From Comamonadaceae bacterium (GTDB taxonomy: Bacteria; Pseudomonadota; Gammaproteobacteria; Burkholderiales; Burkholderiaceae_C): a stretch of 64,000 bases of DNA. The DNA lies in NCBI GenBank assembly GCA_947456305.1, contig CANGPN010000002.1, forward strand, positions 62,001-126,000. The letters are read 5' to 3'. Of this stretch, positions 56,181-64,000 are shown piece after piece (the first letter of the stretch is position 1; each line of letters begins with the position of its first letter). A program made the translations under genes and the position numbers. The notes beneath the pieces are model-generated. The model ran no database searches. It had not been told where the DNA came from and saw only the letters and a list, made by a program, of their open reading frames with translations.

Positions 56181-59100
56181 ATGAACGCGCCCCTGCCCGA
56201 ACACATACGCAAAGCCCTGGAAACCGTTCAGCTCGACGACAAATACGCGCTCGAGCAAGGCCGTGCGTTCATGAGTGGCGTGCAAGCCTTGGTGCGTTTG
56301 CCTATGTTGCAGCGCCAACGCGACCAGTTGGCCGGCAAAAACACGGCAGGCTTTATCAGCGGTTACCGTGGCTCGCCTCTGGGCAATTACGACCAAGCCT
56401 TGTGGAGCGCACGTAAACATTTGCAAGCGCAGCACATCGTGTTTCAGCCCGGTGTGAATGAAGAACTCGCGGCCACCGCCTTGTGGGGCACGCAGCAACT
56501 CGGTTTTGCGCCACCGGGCAACAACAAATTTGATGGCGTGTTCGGCATTTGGTACGGCAAAGGCCCGGGCGTGGACCGCACCTCTGACGTGTTCAAGCAT
56601 GGCAATATGGCGGGCACCACGGCTTGGGGCGGCGTGCTGGCAATTGCGGGCGACGACCATGTGTCCAAGAGCAGCACGGCGGCCCACCAAAGTGACCACA
56701 TCTTCAAAGCTTGCGGCTTGCCAGTGTTTTTCCCGGCCTCTGTGCAAGAGGTACTGGACTTCGGTTTGCACGGTTTTGCGCTCAGCCGTTTTGCCGGTGT
56801 CTGGGCCGGCATGAAGACCATTCAGGAAATTGTGGAGTCCAGCGCCACGGTAGACATTGACCCGCAAGGTTTGCAAATTGTCATTCCGGAATTTGATATG
56901 CCGCCCGGCGGCATTCACATCCGCTGGCCGGATGATGCGCTGTCGCAAGAAGCGCGTTTGTTCAATTACAAATGGTATGCGGCGTTGGCTTACATACGCG
57001 CCAACCGTTTGAACCACACCGTGATTCGCGGCCCGCACGACCGCTTCGGTTTGATTGCCAGTGGCAAGGCCTACAACGACACACGTCAGGCGCTGCTCGA
57101 TTTGGGCTTGGACGACAACACCTGTAAGCGGATTGGTATCCGGGTGCACAAAGTCGGCGTGGTCTGGCCTTTGGAGTCGCACAGCACGCGCGAATTCGCC
57201 GAAGGTTTGCAAGAAATTGTGGTGGTGGAAGAAAAACGCCAACTCATCGAATACCAATTGAAAGAAGAGCTTTACAACTGGCCGGATGCCAAGCGCCCGC
57301 GCGTGTTGGGTAAGTTCGATCAAGTGGAAGGCGACAGTGGCGGCGAATGGTCCTCACCCAACCCGATCAGCCACACGCTGCTGCGCTCGAACGCCGATTT
57401 GTCCCCTGCATTGATCGCACAAGCGATTGCCAAGCGTTTGAAAAAAATGGGCTTGGATGCAGACACCACCTCGCGCATAGACGCGCAACTCGCGGTGCTG
57501 GAAGCCAAAGGCAACGCCATGCAGGTGTTGGAAGTCAAGGCCGACAGACAGCCTTGGTTTTGCTCGGGCTGCCCGCACAACACTTCCACCAAGGTGCCCG
57601 AAGGTTCACGCGCCATGGCTGGCATTGGTTGCCATTTCATGTCGCTGTGGATGGACCGCAGCACCACCGGTTTCACGCAAATGGGCGGCGAGGGCGTGCC
57701 TTGGGTCGGCCAGCAACCGTTCAGCAATGACCAGCACATCTTCGCCAATATCGGCGACGGCACTTACTTTCACAGCGGCATTCTGGCGGTGCGCCAAAGC
57801 GTGGCCGCAGGCGTGAACATCACCTACAAAATTTTGTACAACGACGCAGTCGCCATGACCGGTGGTCAGCCTATCGGTGAACGCGCCGAAGGCCACAGCG
57901 TGATTCAAATCGCGCAAAGCATGCGCGCCGAAGGTGCCAAGCGCATCGTCATCGTCACAGATGAGCCGGAGAAATACGAACCGGTCGGTCAAAACGGCGT
58001 GCCCGGCACGTTGCTCGGCTTGCCCGAAGGCGTGGCCATTGAGCACCGCGACGACCTCGACCGTGTGCAGCGCTTCATGCGCGAAATCAAAGGTTGCACC
58101 GTCATCATTTACGACCAGACCTGTGCCACTGAAAAACGCCGCCGCCGCAAGCGCGGCACCATGGTCGATCCGGCCGTCCGTGTGGTCATCAACGAAGCCG
58201 TGTGTGAAGGTTGCGGAGACTGCAGCTCGCAAAGCAATTGCTTGAGCGTCGAGCCTTTGGAAACAGAACTCGGTCGCAAGCGCAGCATCAACCAAAGCAC
58301 TTGCAACAAAGACCAAAGTTGCGTCAAAGGTTTTTGCCCCAGTTTTGTGACGGTCGAAGGCGGCCAGTTGCGCAAGAAAAACAAAGCCGACAACCGCCGT
58401 GACCCGGCGCAACTCGGCGAATTGCCCGAGCCCGAACTCCCTTCGCTGACACGCGGTGTTTATCCGGGCGGTTACGGCATCGTGGTGGCTGGAGTGGGTG
58501 GCACTGGTGTGATCACCATCGGCCAGTTGCTCGGCATGGCCGCACACATCGAAGGCAAAGGCATCGTCACGCAAGACTCGGCGGGTTTGGCGCAAAAAGG
58601 CGGCGCGACTTGGAGCCATGTGTTGATTGCGCAGCAGCAAGACGATATCCGCACCACGCGTGTGTCCACTGCCGCCGCTGATTTGATTTTGGGCTGCGAC
58701 CCCATCGTCACCGCAGGCAAAGAAACCATGGTGCGCATGCGCCCGGGACGCACCCGTGTCGCCATCAACGGCTTGGCGACACCCACAGCGGCGTTTGTGA
58801 AAAACGGTGCCTGGGCCAACCCCAGCGAAAGTTGTCTTGAAGACATACTGCAAGCCGTTGGCAACGAGCCGCGCAACATGGGCGCGTTCGATGCCAACCA
58901 GGTGTCCACCCAGTTGCTCGGCGACAGCATCTTCATCAACCCGATGGTGATGGGTTTTGCTTGGCAGCGCGGCTGGATACCGCTCACGCAAGACGCCATC
59001 ATGCGAGCCATTGAGCTCAACGGTGTACAGGTTGAGTCCAACAAACTGGCGTTCACCTGGGGCCGCTGGTGCGCCCACGACCTAAGCAAAGTGCTGGCGC

Positions 59101-59753
59101 TGACGCAGCCTGTGCAAGTGGTGAATTTCAAAGCACGTGAATCTTTGCAATCTATTTTGCAAAAACGCATGGCCTGGTTGGAGCAATACCAGGATAAGTC
59201 TTACGCCAAGCAATACATGGCGTTTGCGCAGGACGTGCAGGAAAAAACCTCGGCGCAAGTGGCCGAAGCGGTGGCCCGTAATTTGTACAAATTGATGGCT
59301 TACAAGGACGAATACGAAGTGGCGCGTTTGCATGCCGACCCGGTGTTTTTGCAGCGTATCGCCGATCAGTTCGAGGGCGACTTCACCTTGAATTACCACC
59401 TGGCGCCGCCATTGATAGCCAAGACCAACGACAAAGGCGAACTGGTCAAACAAAAATTCGGCCCATCTATGTTGACCGGCTTCAAACTGCTGTCACGTTT
59501 GCGGTTTTTACGCGGTGGCGTGTTCGATGTGTTCGGCTATACCGAAGAGCGTCGCACCGAGCGTGCGTTGATCGACGAATACAAGGCCAGCATCCGCGAG
59601 GTAATGGCTTCTTTCACGCCGGACAAGCATGCGCTGGCATTGGAAATTGCCCGCATCCCGGAAAAAATCAAAGGCTATGGCCATGTGAAAGAGCGTCACC
59701 TCAAAGCCGCCCGCGAACAATGGGATGGTTTGATGCACGCTTGGCGCGCTTAG
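56181..59753 (+). CDS. Indolepyruvate ferredoxin oxidoreductase, fused single chain
   Basis: A 1190-residue fused oxidoreductase. The N-terminal part (about 30-400) is the pyrimidine-binding domain, with SGYRGSPLGNYD and GVNEELAATALWGTQQ. A thiamine diphosphate domain follows near 450-640 (CSGCPHNTSTKVPEG and NIGDGTYFHSG). A short cysteine cluster CEGCGDCSSQSNC lies near 673-685 with a second CNKDQSCVKGFCP. A gamma-type domain starts near 770 (GVGGTGVITIGQLLG). It oxidises arylpyruvates from aromatic amino acids to aryl-acetyl-CoA. The single-chain form is usual in beta-proteobacteria; the electron acceptor is not encoded nearby. Confidence 0.93.
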   Translation: MNAPLPEHIRKALETVQLDDKYALEQGRAFMSGVQALVRLPMLQRQRDQLAGKNTAGFISGYRGSPLGNYDQALWSARKHLQAQHIVFQPGVNEELAATALWGTQQLGFAPPGNNKFDGVFGIWYGKGPGVDRTSDVFKHGNMAGTTAWGGVLAIAGDDHVSKSSTAAHQSDHIFKACGLPVFFPASVQEVLDFGLHGFALSRFAGVWAGMKTIQEIVESSATVDIDPQGLQIVIPEFDMPPGGIHIRWPDDALSQEARLFNYKWYAALAYIRANRLNHTVIRGPHDRFGLIASGKAYNDTRQALLDLGLDDNTCKRIGIRVHKVGVVWPLESHSTREFAEGLQEIVVVEEKRQLIEYQLKEELYNWPDAKRPRVLGKFDQVEGDSGGEWSSPNPISHTLLRSNADLSPALIAQAIAKRLKKMGLDADTTSRIDAQLAVLEAKGNAMQVLEVKADRQPWFCSGCPHNTSTKVPEGSRAMAGIGCHFMSLWMDRSTTGFTQMGGEGVPWVGQQPFSNDQHIFANIGDGTYFHSGILAVRQSVAAGVNITYKILYNDAVAMTGGQPIGERAEGHSVIQIAQSMRAEGAKRIVIVTDEPEKYEPVGQNGVPGTLLGLPEGVAIEHRDDLDRVQRFMREIKGCTVIIYDQTCATEKRRRRKRGTMVDPAVRVVINEAVCEGCGDCSSQSNCLSVEPLETELGRKRSINQSTCNKDQSCVKGFCPSFVTVEGGQLRKKNKADNRRDPAQLGELPEPELPSLTRGVYPGGYGIVVAGVGGTGVITIGQLLGMAAHIEGKGIVTQDSAGLAQKGGATWSHVLIAQQQDDIRTTRVSTAAADLILGCDPIVTAGKETMVRMRPGRTRVAINGLATPTAAFVKNGAWANPSESCLEDILQAVGNEPRNMGAFDANQVSTQLLGDSIFINPMVMGFAWQRGWIPLTQDAIMRAIELNGVQVESNKLAFTWGRWCAHDLSKVLALTQPVQVVNFKARESLQSILQKRMAWLEQYQDKSYAKQYMAFAQDVQEKTSAQVAEAVARNLYKLMAYKDEYEVARLHADPVFLQRIADQFEGDFTLNYHLAPPLIAKTNDKGELVKQKFGPSMLTGFKLLSRLRFLRGGVFDVFGYTEERRTERALIDEYKASIREVMASFTPDKHALALEIARIPEKIKGYGHVKERHLKAAREQWDGLMHAWRA

Positions 59754-59876
59754 GCGATAAGCCTATAACTGACGATGCGCTGAGTACAGTTTGCGATGAC
59801 AGACAAGTGTTTTTGGGTGTCGATAACGCAAGACCACTGACAGCCGGGAAGACAGGGCATGCAAGCCTTTGTCGGT

Positions 59877-60974
59877 TTAAGTTTTACGTTGGTAGCGGTG
59901 AATCTCTATGGTCGAGTGCACGATTTCTTCGTGCACTGACAAACGCTGGCGCACCATGGTCGGTGTCAAGTCCGGCTCCTGCGTGACCACCGTCAGCGCA
60001 CAGGAAAACACTTGCTTGCCCACGCGCCAGACATGCAAATCGGTCACCCGGGTTTGCGGGCTGGTTTCAACCGCTTCGCGGATTTCTTGCACTACAGGGT
60101 GGTCCATTTCACGGTCGAGCAACACCTTGCCGGTGTCGGCCAGCAAGCCGCGCGCCCACACTGCAACCAGCACTGCGCCAACCAAGCCCATCACCGGGTC
60201 TAGCCAGGACCAGCCGTACCACCACCCACCCAGCAGTGCGACGATGGCCAACACTGAAGTGAAGGCATCTGCGATGACGTGCACATAAGCGGATTTCAAA
60301 TTCAAGTCGTGGTGATGTCTGCCGTGGCTGTGACCATGAACGTGTTGCTGCGAGCGGGTGATTTCAATGCGGTGGTTTTCATACGCTGCGCTCTGCTGCA
60401 TTGAATCTGCATCGGCTCGCGTGTGGTGATGCGTTGTATCTTTGTCATGCGCCGCGCTATGAGGGTGGTTGTGTGGGTCATTGTGATGAGCAACATGCCC
60501 GGCGGATTGCGGATGGTGGTGCGCACGGCCCAAAATCAAAGCGCACACCACATTCACCACCAGACCGAGCACCGCGACAGCAATCGCCTCGGCGTATTCG
60601 ATAGGTTGCGGTAACCAGAGTCGTTCCGCCGAGCCAAACACCATCATCAGCGCCACACCAAGCAACACAATCGCGCTGGCAAATCCGGCCAGAATTTCTA
60701 TCTTCCAACTGCCGAAGGCGAAACGCGGGTCGCGCGCATAGGTGCGAGCCGTCACATAAGCCGTGGCCGATAACCCGATGGCCAGCGCATGCGAACTCAT
60801 GTGCCAGCCATCGGCCAGCAGCGCCATGGAGTTGAACCACCAGCCTGCAAAGATTTCAACAAACATCATGGCCAGCGTGATCCACATCACCAGTCGCGTG
60901 CCGCGCTCTGCCGCCTGACTGCCTTCGTCAAACACATGTTCGTGCAGCCAGTCGGAGAGGGTGTCGTTGTGCAT
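59877..60974 (-). CDS. dmeF: CDF-family cation efflux protein, DmeF-like
   Basis: A 365-residue inner-membrane efflux protein. Six hydrophobic helices include the metal-site motifs HMSSHALAIG (helix 2) and HVIADAFTSVLAI (helix 5). A cytoplasmic loop of about 70 residues between helices 4 and 5 holds about twenty His residues (HHHPQSAGHVAHHNDPHNH and so on), typical of DmeF, which exports cobalt and nickel. The C-terminal domain has LDREMDHPVVQEIR and DLHVWRVG. I chose ATG 60974, 1 base after the lipA stop. Confidence 0.88.
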   Translation of the reverse strand: MHNDTLSDWLHEHVFDEGSQAAERGTRLVMWITLAMMFVEIFAGWWFNSMALLADGWHMSSHALAIGLSATAYVTARTYARDPRFAFGSWKIEILAGFASAIVLLGVALMMVFGSAERLWLPQPIEYAEAIAVAVLGLVVNVVCALILGRAHHHPQSAGHVAHHNDPHNHPHSAAHDKDTTHHHTRADADSMQQSAAYENHRIEITRSQQHVHGHSHGRHHHDLNLKSAYVHVIADAFTSVLAIVALLGGWWYGWSWLDPVMGLVGAVLVAVWARGLLADTGKVLLDREMDHPVVQEIREAVETSPQTRVTDLHVWRVGKQVFSCALTVVTQEPDLTPTMVRQRLSVHEEIVHSTIEIHRYQRKT

Positions 60975-60975
60975 G

Positions 60976-61956
60976 TCAGTCCTTGTGCAAGGCCGCATGC
61001 GCCTGTTGATCCGCGTGGTAACTCGATCTCACCATAGGCCCGACCGCAGCGTGTGTAAATCCCATGGCGTAAGCGCGTTCTTCAAACATCTTGAACGTGT
61101 CAGGATGCACATAGCGCTTGACTTGCAAATGGTGGTTGCTAGGCGCCAGGTATTGGCCGAGTGTCAGCATGTCGATGTGGTGGTCGCGCATGTCTTGCAT
61201 GGTTTGCAAAATTTCATCATCAGTTTCGCCCAGGCCCACCATCAAACCGCTTTTGGTCGGCACGTGCGGAAAGAGCGCTTTGAACTTTTTCAACAGGTTC
61301 AGGCTGAACGCATAGTCGCTACCCGGGCGGGCTTCTTTGTACAAACGCGGCACCGTTTCCAAGTTGTGGTTCATCACGTCCGGCGGGGCTTCTTTCAATA
61401 TGTTTAATGCGCGGTCGTCGCGGCCGCGAAAGTCGGGCACTAGCACTTCAATTTGCGTCTGCGGCGACAACGCTCTGGTTTGACGTATGCAGTCGACAAA
61501 ATGCGCTGCGCCACCGTCGCGCAAATCGTCACGGTCCACACTGGTGATCACCACATAGCGCAGTTTCAACGCTGCAATCGTGTTGGCCAGATTGATTGGC
61601 TCGTTAGCGTCCAGCGGATCCGGGCGGCCGTGGCCGACATCGCAAAACGGGCAACGCCGAGTGCATTTGTCGCCCATGATCATGAAGGTCGCCGTGCCTT
61701 TGCCAAAGCATTCGCCGATGTTCGGGCAGGAGGCTTCTTCGCACACCGTCACCAGTTTGTTGGCGCGCAATATGTCTTTGATTTCACCAAAGCGTGAATT
61801 GGGTGAACTGGCTTTGACGCGTATCCAATCCGGCTTTTTCAGCGTCTCGCCGGTGCGCACCACCTTCACAGGTATGCGTGAGACTTTGTCGGAGGATTTT
61901 TGCTTGGCGCTGGCGTCATAAGCCGGGGCGGTGTCAGGTACTTGTGGTGCTGTCAT
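60976..61956 (-). CDS. lipA: Lipoyl synthase
   Basis: A 326-residue radical SAM enzyme that inserts two sulfurs into octanoyl groups. The radical SAM motif is [10 protein letters not shown] near residues 98-107, the auxiliary cluster motif is [12 protein letters not shown] near 72-83, and the RSSYHAD C-terminal motif is near 311-317. Length matches LipA. It follows lipB after 13 bases and precedes dmeF after 1 base. Confidence 0.96.
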   Translation of the reverse strand: MTAPQVPDTAPAYDASAKQKSSDKVSRIPVKVVRTGETLKKPDWIRVKASSPNSRFGEIKDILRANKLVTVCEEASCPNIGECFGKGTATFMIMGDKCTRRCPFCDVGHGRPDPLDANEPINLANTIAALKLRYVVITSVDRDDLRDGGAAHFVDCIRQTRALSPQTQIEVLVPDFRGRDDRALNILKEAPPDVMNHNLETVPRLYKEARPGSDYAFSLNLLKKFKALFPHVPTKSGLMVGLGETDDEILQTMQDMRDHHIDMLTLGQYLAPSNHHLQVKRYVHPDTFKMFEERAYAMGFTHAAVGPMVRSSYHADQQAHAALHKD

Positions 61957-61969
61957 GTAGACCTTGGGG

Positions 61970-62665
61970 TTAAGGCATTAAGGAGGTGGCAAGCTTGCTG
62001 CCCAGCACATCAGCCACGTCTTGCCAGCTGACATCAACGCCGATTGTAAAAAGATCGGTGGTGGCCAAGCCTGCGTAGCCGCAGGGGTTGATACGCGCAA
62101 AGGGTGACAAGTCCATGTGAACATTCAGCGCTACGCCATGGTAGGCGCAATGTCGACTCACTTTGACACCGAGCGCGGCGATTTTGGCCAGGCCCGTGAA
62201 GTCTGGCGCGTTGGTCGGCTGAGCGTGCTGTGGCCGTGAGGGCAGACGTGCATGGTCAAACGGCGCGTCCGGGCGCACATATATGCCGGGCGCACCTGCA
62301 ACGCGGTGGCCTGTCACACCGAAATGCGCCAGTGTTTTGAGCACCGCATCTTCGATACGGTAGACATACTCTTTGACGAAATAACCGGCGCGCTTCAAAT
62401 CGATGAGGGCATAAGCCACCACTTGACCCGGCCCGTGAAAAGTAATTTGTCCTCCCCGGTTGCTGGCGATCAGGGGTATATCGCTTGCCAGTAAAAGATG
62501 CTCGGGCTTGCCGGCAAGGCCTTGGGTGAACACAGGCGGGTGTTCGCACAGCCATATCTCGTCCGGCGTGTGTTCAAGCCTTTGGGATGTGAAATCCTGC
62601 ATTTCCTTAAGGCAGGTGGCGTAATCCAGTTGGCCCCTGCGTATAAGTGTGGGTGAGGCGTTCAT
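61970..62665 (-). CDS. lipB: Octanoyltransferase LipB
   Basis: A 231-residue transferase that moves octanoyl groups from acyl carrier protein to lipoyl domains. Evidence is [16 protein letters not shown] near residues 69-84, [15 protein letters not shown] with the catalytic Lys near 170 and the NPCGYAGL loop with the catalytic Cys near 199. It is 5 bases after ybeD and precedes lipA, the common order of these genes. Confidence 0.94.
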   Translation of the reverse strand: MNASPTLIRRGQLDYATCLKEMQDFTSQRLEHTPDEIWLCEHPPVFTQGLAGKPEHLLLASDIPLIASNRGGQITFHGPGQVVAYALIDLKRAGYFVKEYVYRIEDAVLKTLAHFGVTGHRVAGAPGIYVRPDAPFDHARLPSRPQHAQPTNAPDFTGLAKIAALGVKVSRHCAYHGVALNVHMDLSPFARINPCGYAGLATTDLFTIGVDVSWQDVADVLGSKLATSLMP

Positions 62666-62670
62666 AGATA

Positions 62671-62940
62671 CTAAAGCACCACTTTCACCATCGGGTGGCT
62701 GCTCAAAGTGCGGTAAAGCTCATCAAGCTGCTCGCGGTTGTGCATGCGCACGGTCAAGGTGAGGCCCAGGTATTTACCGCCCTTGCTTTCCCGAGTTTCG
62801 ATGGAAGTTTCCTGCCAGGAAGGGTCGAATTGACGGGCGACAAAGCTGATGGCCGAGATAAAACCTTCCACGTTCAATCCCATGACTTTGATCGGGAAAT
62901 CACACGGGTATTCAATCAAACTGTCTGTGGTTGCAGCCAT
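62671..62940 (-). CDS. ybeD: DUF493 protein YbeD
   Basis: An 89-residue protein with the YbeD alpha/beta fold: [11 protein letters not shown] near residues 11-21, then FVARQFDP and [28 protein letters not shown] (key part [13 protein letters not shown]). Its role is not fixed; it lies next to lipB in many genomes. I chose ATG 62940; a longer frame adds 35 residues that do not fit. Confidence 0.9.
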   Translation of the reverse strand: MAATTDSLIEYPCDFPIKVMGLNVEGFISAISFVARQFDPSWQETSIETRESKGGKYLGLTLTVRMHNREQLDELYRTLSSHPMVKVVL

Positions 62941-63032
62941 ATAAAAGGTTTTTTTCAAGAAGATTCGGGAAAGCCCTATAAGATACCCTACAATCAATGG
63001 CTTTGCTGGATGAGGGGGCGTCGCGGACAACC

Positions 63033-63545
63033 ATGACACAAGCACCTATAGACAGCAAAAAGCATTCGACCACAGACGTTGAAGACGCGTCCCAAGACGA
63101 GGAATTTCAACCCTGGAGCGCTGAACAAGCACAAGCCTGGCGACAAAGCCAGCCGGTGTTGTCGGTCTGGCGGGTGTTGGCTGCGCAAATGCTGGTGGCT
63201 GTATTGATTGCCTCTGTGCTGGCGCTGTGGTTTAAAAGCGGGGCTATTTGGTTGTCCTGGATGTACGGCGCGCTGACTGTGGTTCTTCCTGCTGCGCTGT
63301 TTGCCCGGGGTCTGACCTCCCGCGCTGCGTCACTCAATGCCATGACGGCAACGATGAGTTTTGCAGCTTGGCAAGGTGTGAAATGGGTGTTGGCTGTGCT
63401 GCTTTTGGTGCTTGCGCCGAGAACACTGCCCGAATTAAGTTGGCCTGCCTTGTTGGCGGGCTTGGTTGTGACGATGAAGGTGTATTGGCTGGCGTTGATC
63501 TGGGGCAAACCCAAGTCAGCGTCTGAATCTAAAACCGCTTTGTAA
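63033..63545 (+). CDS. atpI: ATP synthase subunit I (AtpI)
   Basis: A 170-residue protein with a charged, acidic N-terminal tail (about 40 residues) and four hydrophobic helices between about 50 and 160, in the arrangement of AtpI, which helps assemble the c-ring. It directly precedes atpB, with 10 bases between. I chose ATG 63033; an in-frame GTG/ATG start 36 bases earlier is less typical. It is divergent from ybeD. Confidence 0.85.
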   Translation: MTQAPIDSKKHSTTDVEDASQDEEFQPWSAEQAQAWRQSQPVLSVWRVLAAQMLVAVLIASVLALWFKSGAIWLSWMYGALTVVLPAALFARGLTSRAASLNAMTATMSFAAWQGVKWVLAVLLLVLAPRTLPELSWPALLAGLVVTMKVYWLALIWGKPKSASESKTAL

Positions 63546-63555
63546 AGAGTTGAAT

Positions 63556-64000
63556 ATGTCGGAAACAAGTACGCTGACTGCTGGAGAGTACATAGGTCAT
63601 CACCTGACCCATCTTCAAAGCAAGCCTATGGGCGGCGTGATTGATTTTTCAGTGGTCAATCTGGATTCCATTTTCTGGTCAGTGCTCTTGGGTCTGATTG
63701 GTTCGTTTTTTCTCTGGCGCGCTGCGCGCGTTGCCACCTCTGGCGTCCCCGGCCGTTTTCAGGCGGCTGTAGAAATACTTTTTGAAATGGTCGACACCCA
63801 GGCGCGCGGCATTGTGCATAACGCTGATAGCCGCAAATTGGTGTCACCATTGGCTTTGACTGTATTTGTCTGGATCTTTTTGCTCAACAGCATGGACTTC
63901 TTGCCTGTGGACTTGTTTCACAAAGTCTTCGAATGGACCGGCTTAGACCACAGCATCCATTACTTCCGCGTGGTGCCAACGGCTGACTTATCTACTACGT
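63556..64000 (+). CDS. atpB: ATP synthase subunit a, N-terminal part
   Basis: The first 148 codons are present and the frame runs off the window. It starts MSETSTLTAGEYIGHHLTHLQ (from ATG 63556, preceded by AAGAG), then a first helix FWSVLLGLIGSFFLW and a second VSPLALTVFVWIFLLN followed by MDFLPVD, all typical of the proton-channel subunit a. The conserved Arg helix is outside the window. The rest of the atp operon presumably follows. Confidence 0.93.
   Translation, partial: MSETSTLTAGEYIGHHLTHLQSKPMGGVIDFSVVNLDSIFWSVLLGLIGSFFLWRAARVATSGVPGRFQAAVEILFEMVDTQARGIVHNADSRKLVSPLALTVFVWIFLLNSMDFLPVDLFHKVFEWTGLDHSIHYFRVVPTADLSTT

Noticed and set aside
57606-59078. 490-codon minus-strand frame inside the indolepyruvate oxidoreductase gene
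   Set aside because: Antisense shadow of a well-conserved gene; no domain.

Overview
The window looks like a chromosomal segment of an aerobic beta-proteobacterium of the order Burkholderiales, probably Comamonadaceae or a close relative. The reasons are a lipB-lipA block beside the start of the atp operon, tkt followed by gap, an lplT/alr divergent pair, a fused malic enzyme/phosphotransacetylase, a large single-chain indolepyruvate:ferredoxin oxidoreductase, and moderately GC-rich coding regions broken by short AT-rich islands. The genus is inference; no rRNA or tRNA gene was seen.

Layout. 1-5.3 kb: end of a branched-chain amino acid ABC transporter, a D-lactate dehydrogenase-type flavoprotein, a hydroxyisobutyrate-type dehydrogenase, a cobalamin adenosyltransferase and a DUF333 protein. 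5.3-6.7 kb: an AT-rich accessory island, where two small genes appear to have been inserted between the halves of a structured repeat. 6.7-15.1 kb: acyl-CoA metabolism (thioesterase, acetoacetyl-CoA synthetase, glutaryl-CoA dehydrogenase), mnmA, a barstar-like protein and maeB. 15.1-17.6 kb: rubrerythrin, rubredoxin and rubredoxin reductase, with an outer-membrane-type protein. 17.7-20.8 kb: pepP, a HigBA-like toxin-antitoxin pair and a MurU-like enzyme. 20.9-26.5 kb: tkt, gap, glcE and glcF. 26.8-33.0 kb: two paralogous hybrid histidine kinases downstream of glutathione peroxidase, an EamA exporter and LplT. 33.2-41.8 kb: alr, the empty copy of the repeat, a small secreted protein, a nitronate monooxygenase-like protein, a beta-propeller protein, a serine hydrolase, AmpG and an M48 protease. 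41.9-46.8 kb: HMG-CoA lyase, a class III CoA transferase, a junction of two truncated genes, and two hydrolases. 46.9-52.5 kb: a decaying type I restriction locus. 52.7-64.0 kb: a Baeyer-Villiger-type monooxygenase, arfB, exodeoxyribonuclease III, pyrE, the indolepyruvate oxidoreductase, dmeF-lipA-lipB-ybeD, and the start of the ATP synthase operon.

How the genes fit together. Acetoacetyl-CoA synthetase, glutaryl-CoA dehydrogenase, HMG-CoA lyase, the class III CoA transferase and the indolepyruvate oxidoreductase point to amino- and organic-acid breakdown. The LDHD-like enzyme, GlcEF and MaeB feed two- to four-carbon acids into central metabolism. Alr, AmpG, the MurU-like enzyme and the serine hydrolase bear on peptidoglycan. 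The rubrerythrin cluster and glutathione peroxidase bear on peroxide.

The most unusual signals are: (i) a two-part structured repeat present once intact and once split by a roughly 1.07 kb insert whose ends carry copies of a dispersed palindrome; (ii) that palindrome family sitting at or within a few bases of gene stop codons; (iii) a type I restriction locus with intact hsdR, an in-frame nonsense codon in hsdM and no hsdS; and (iv) a head-to-head junction of two genes that have both lost their 5' ends.
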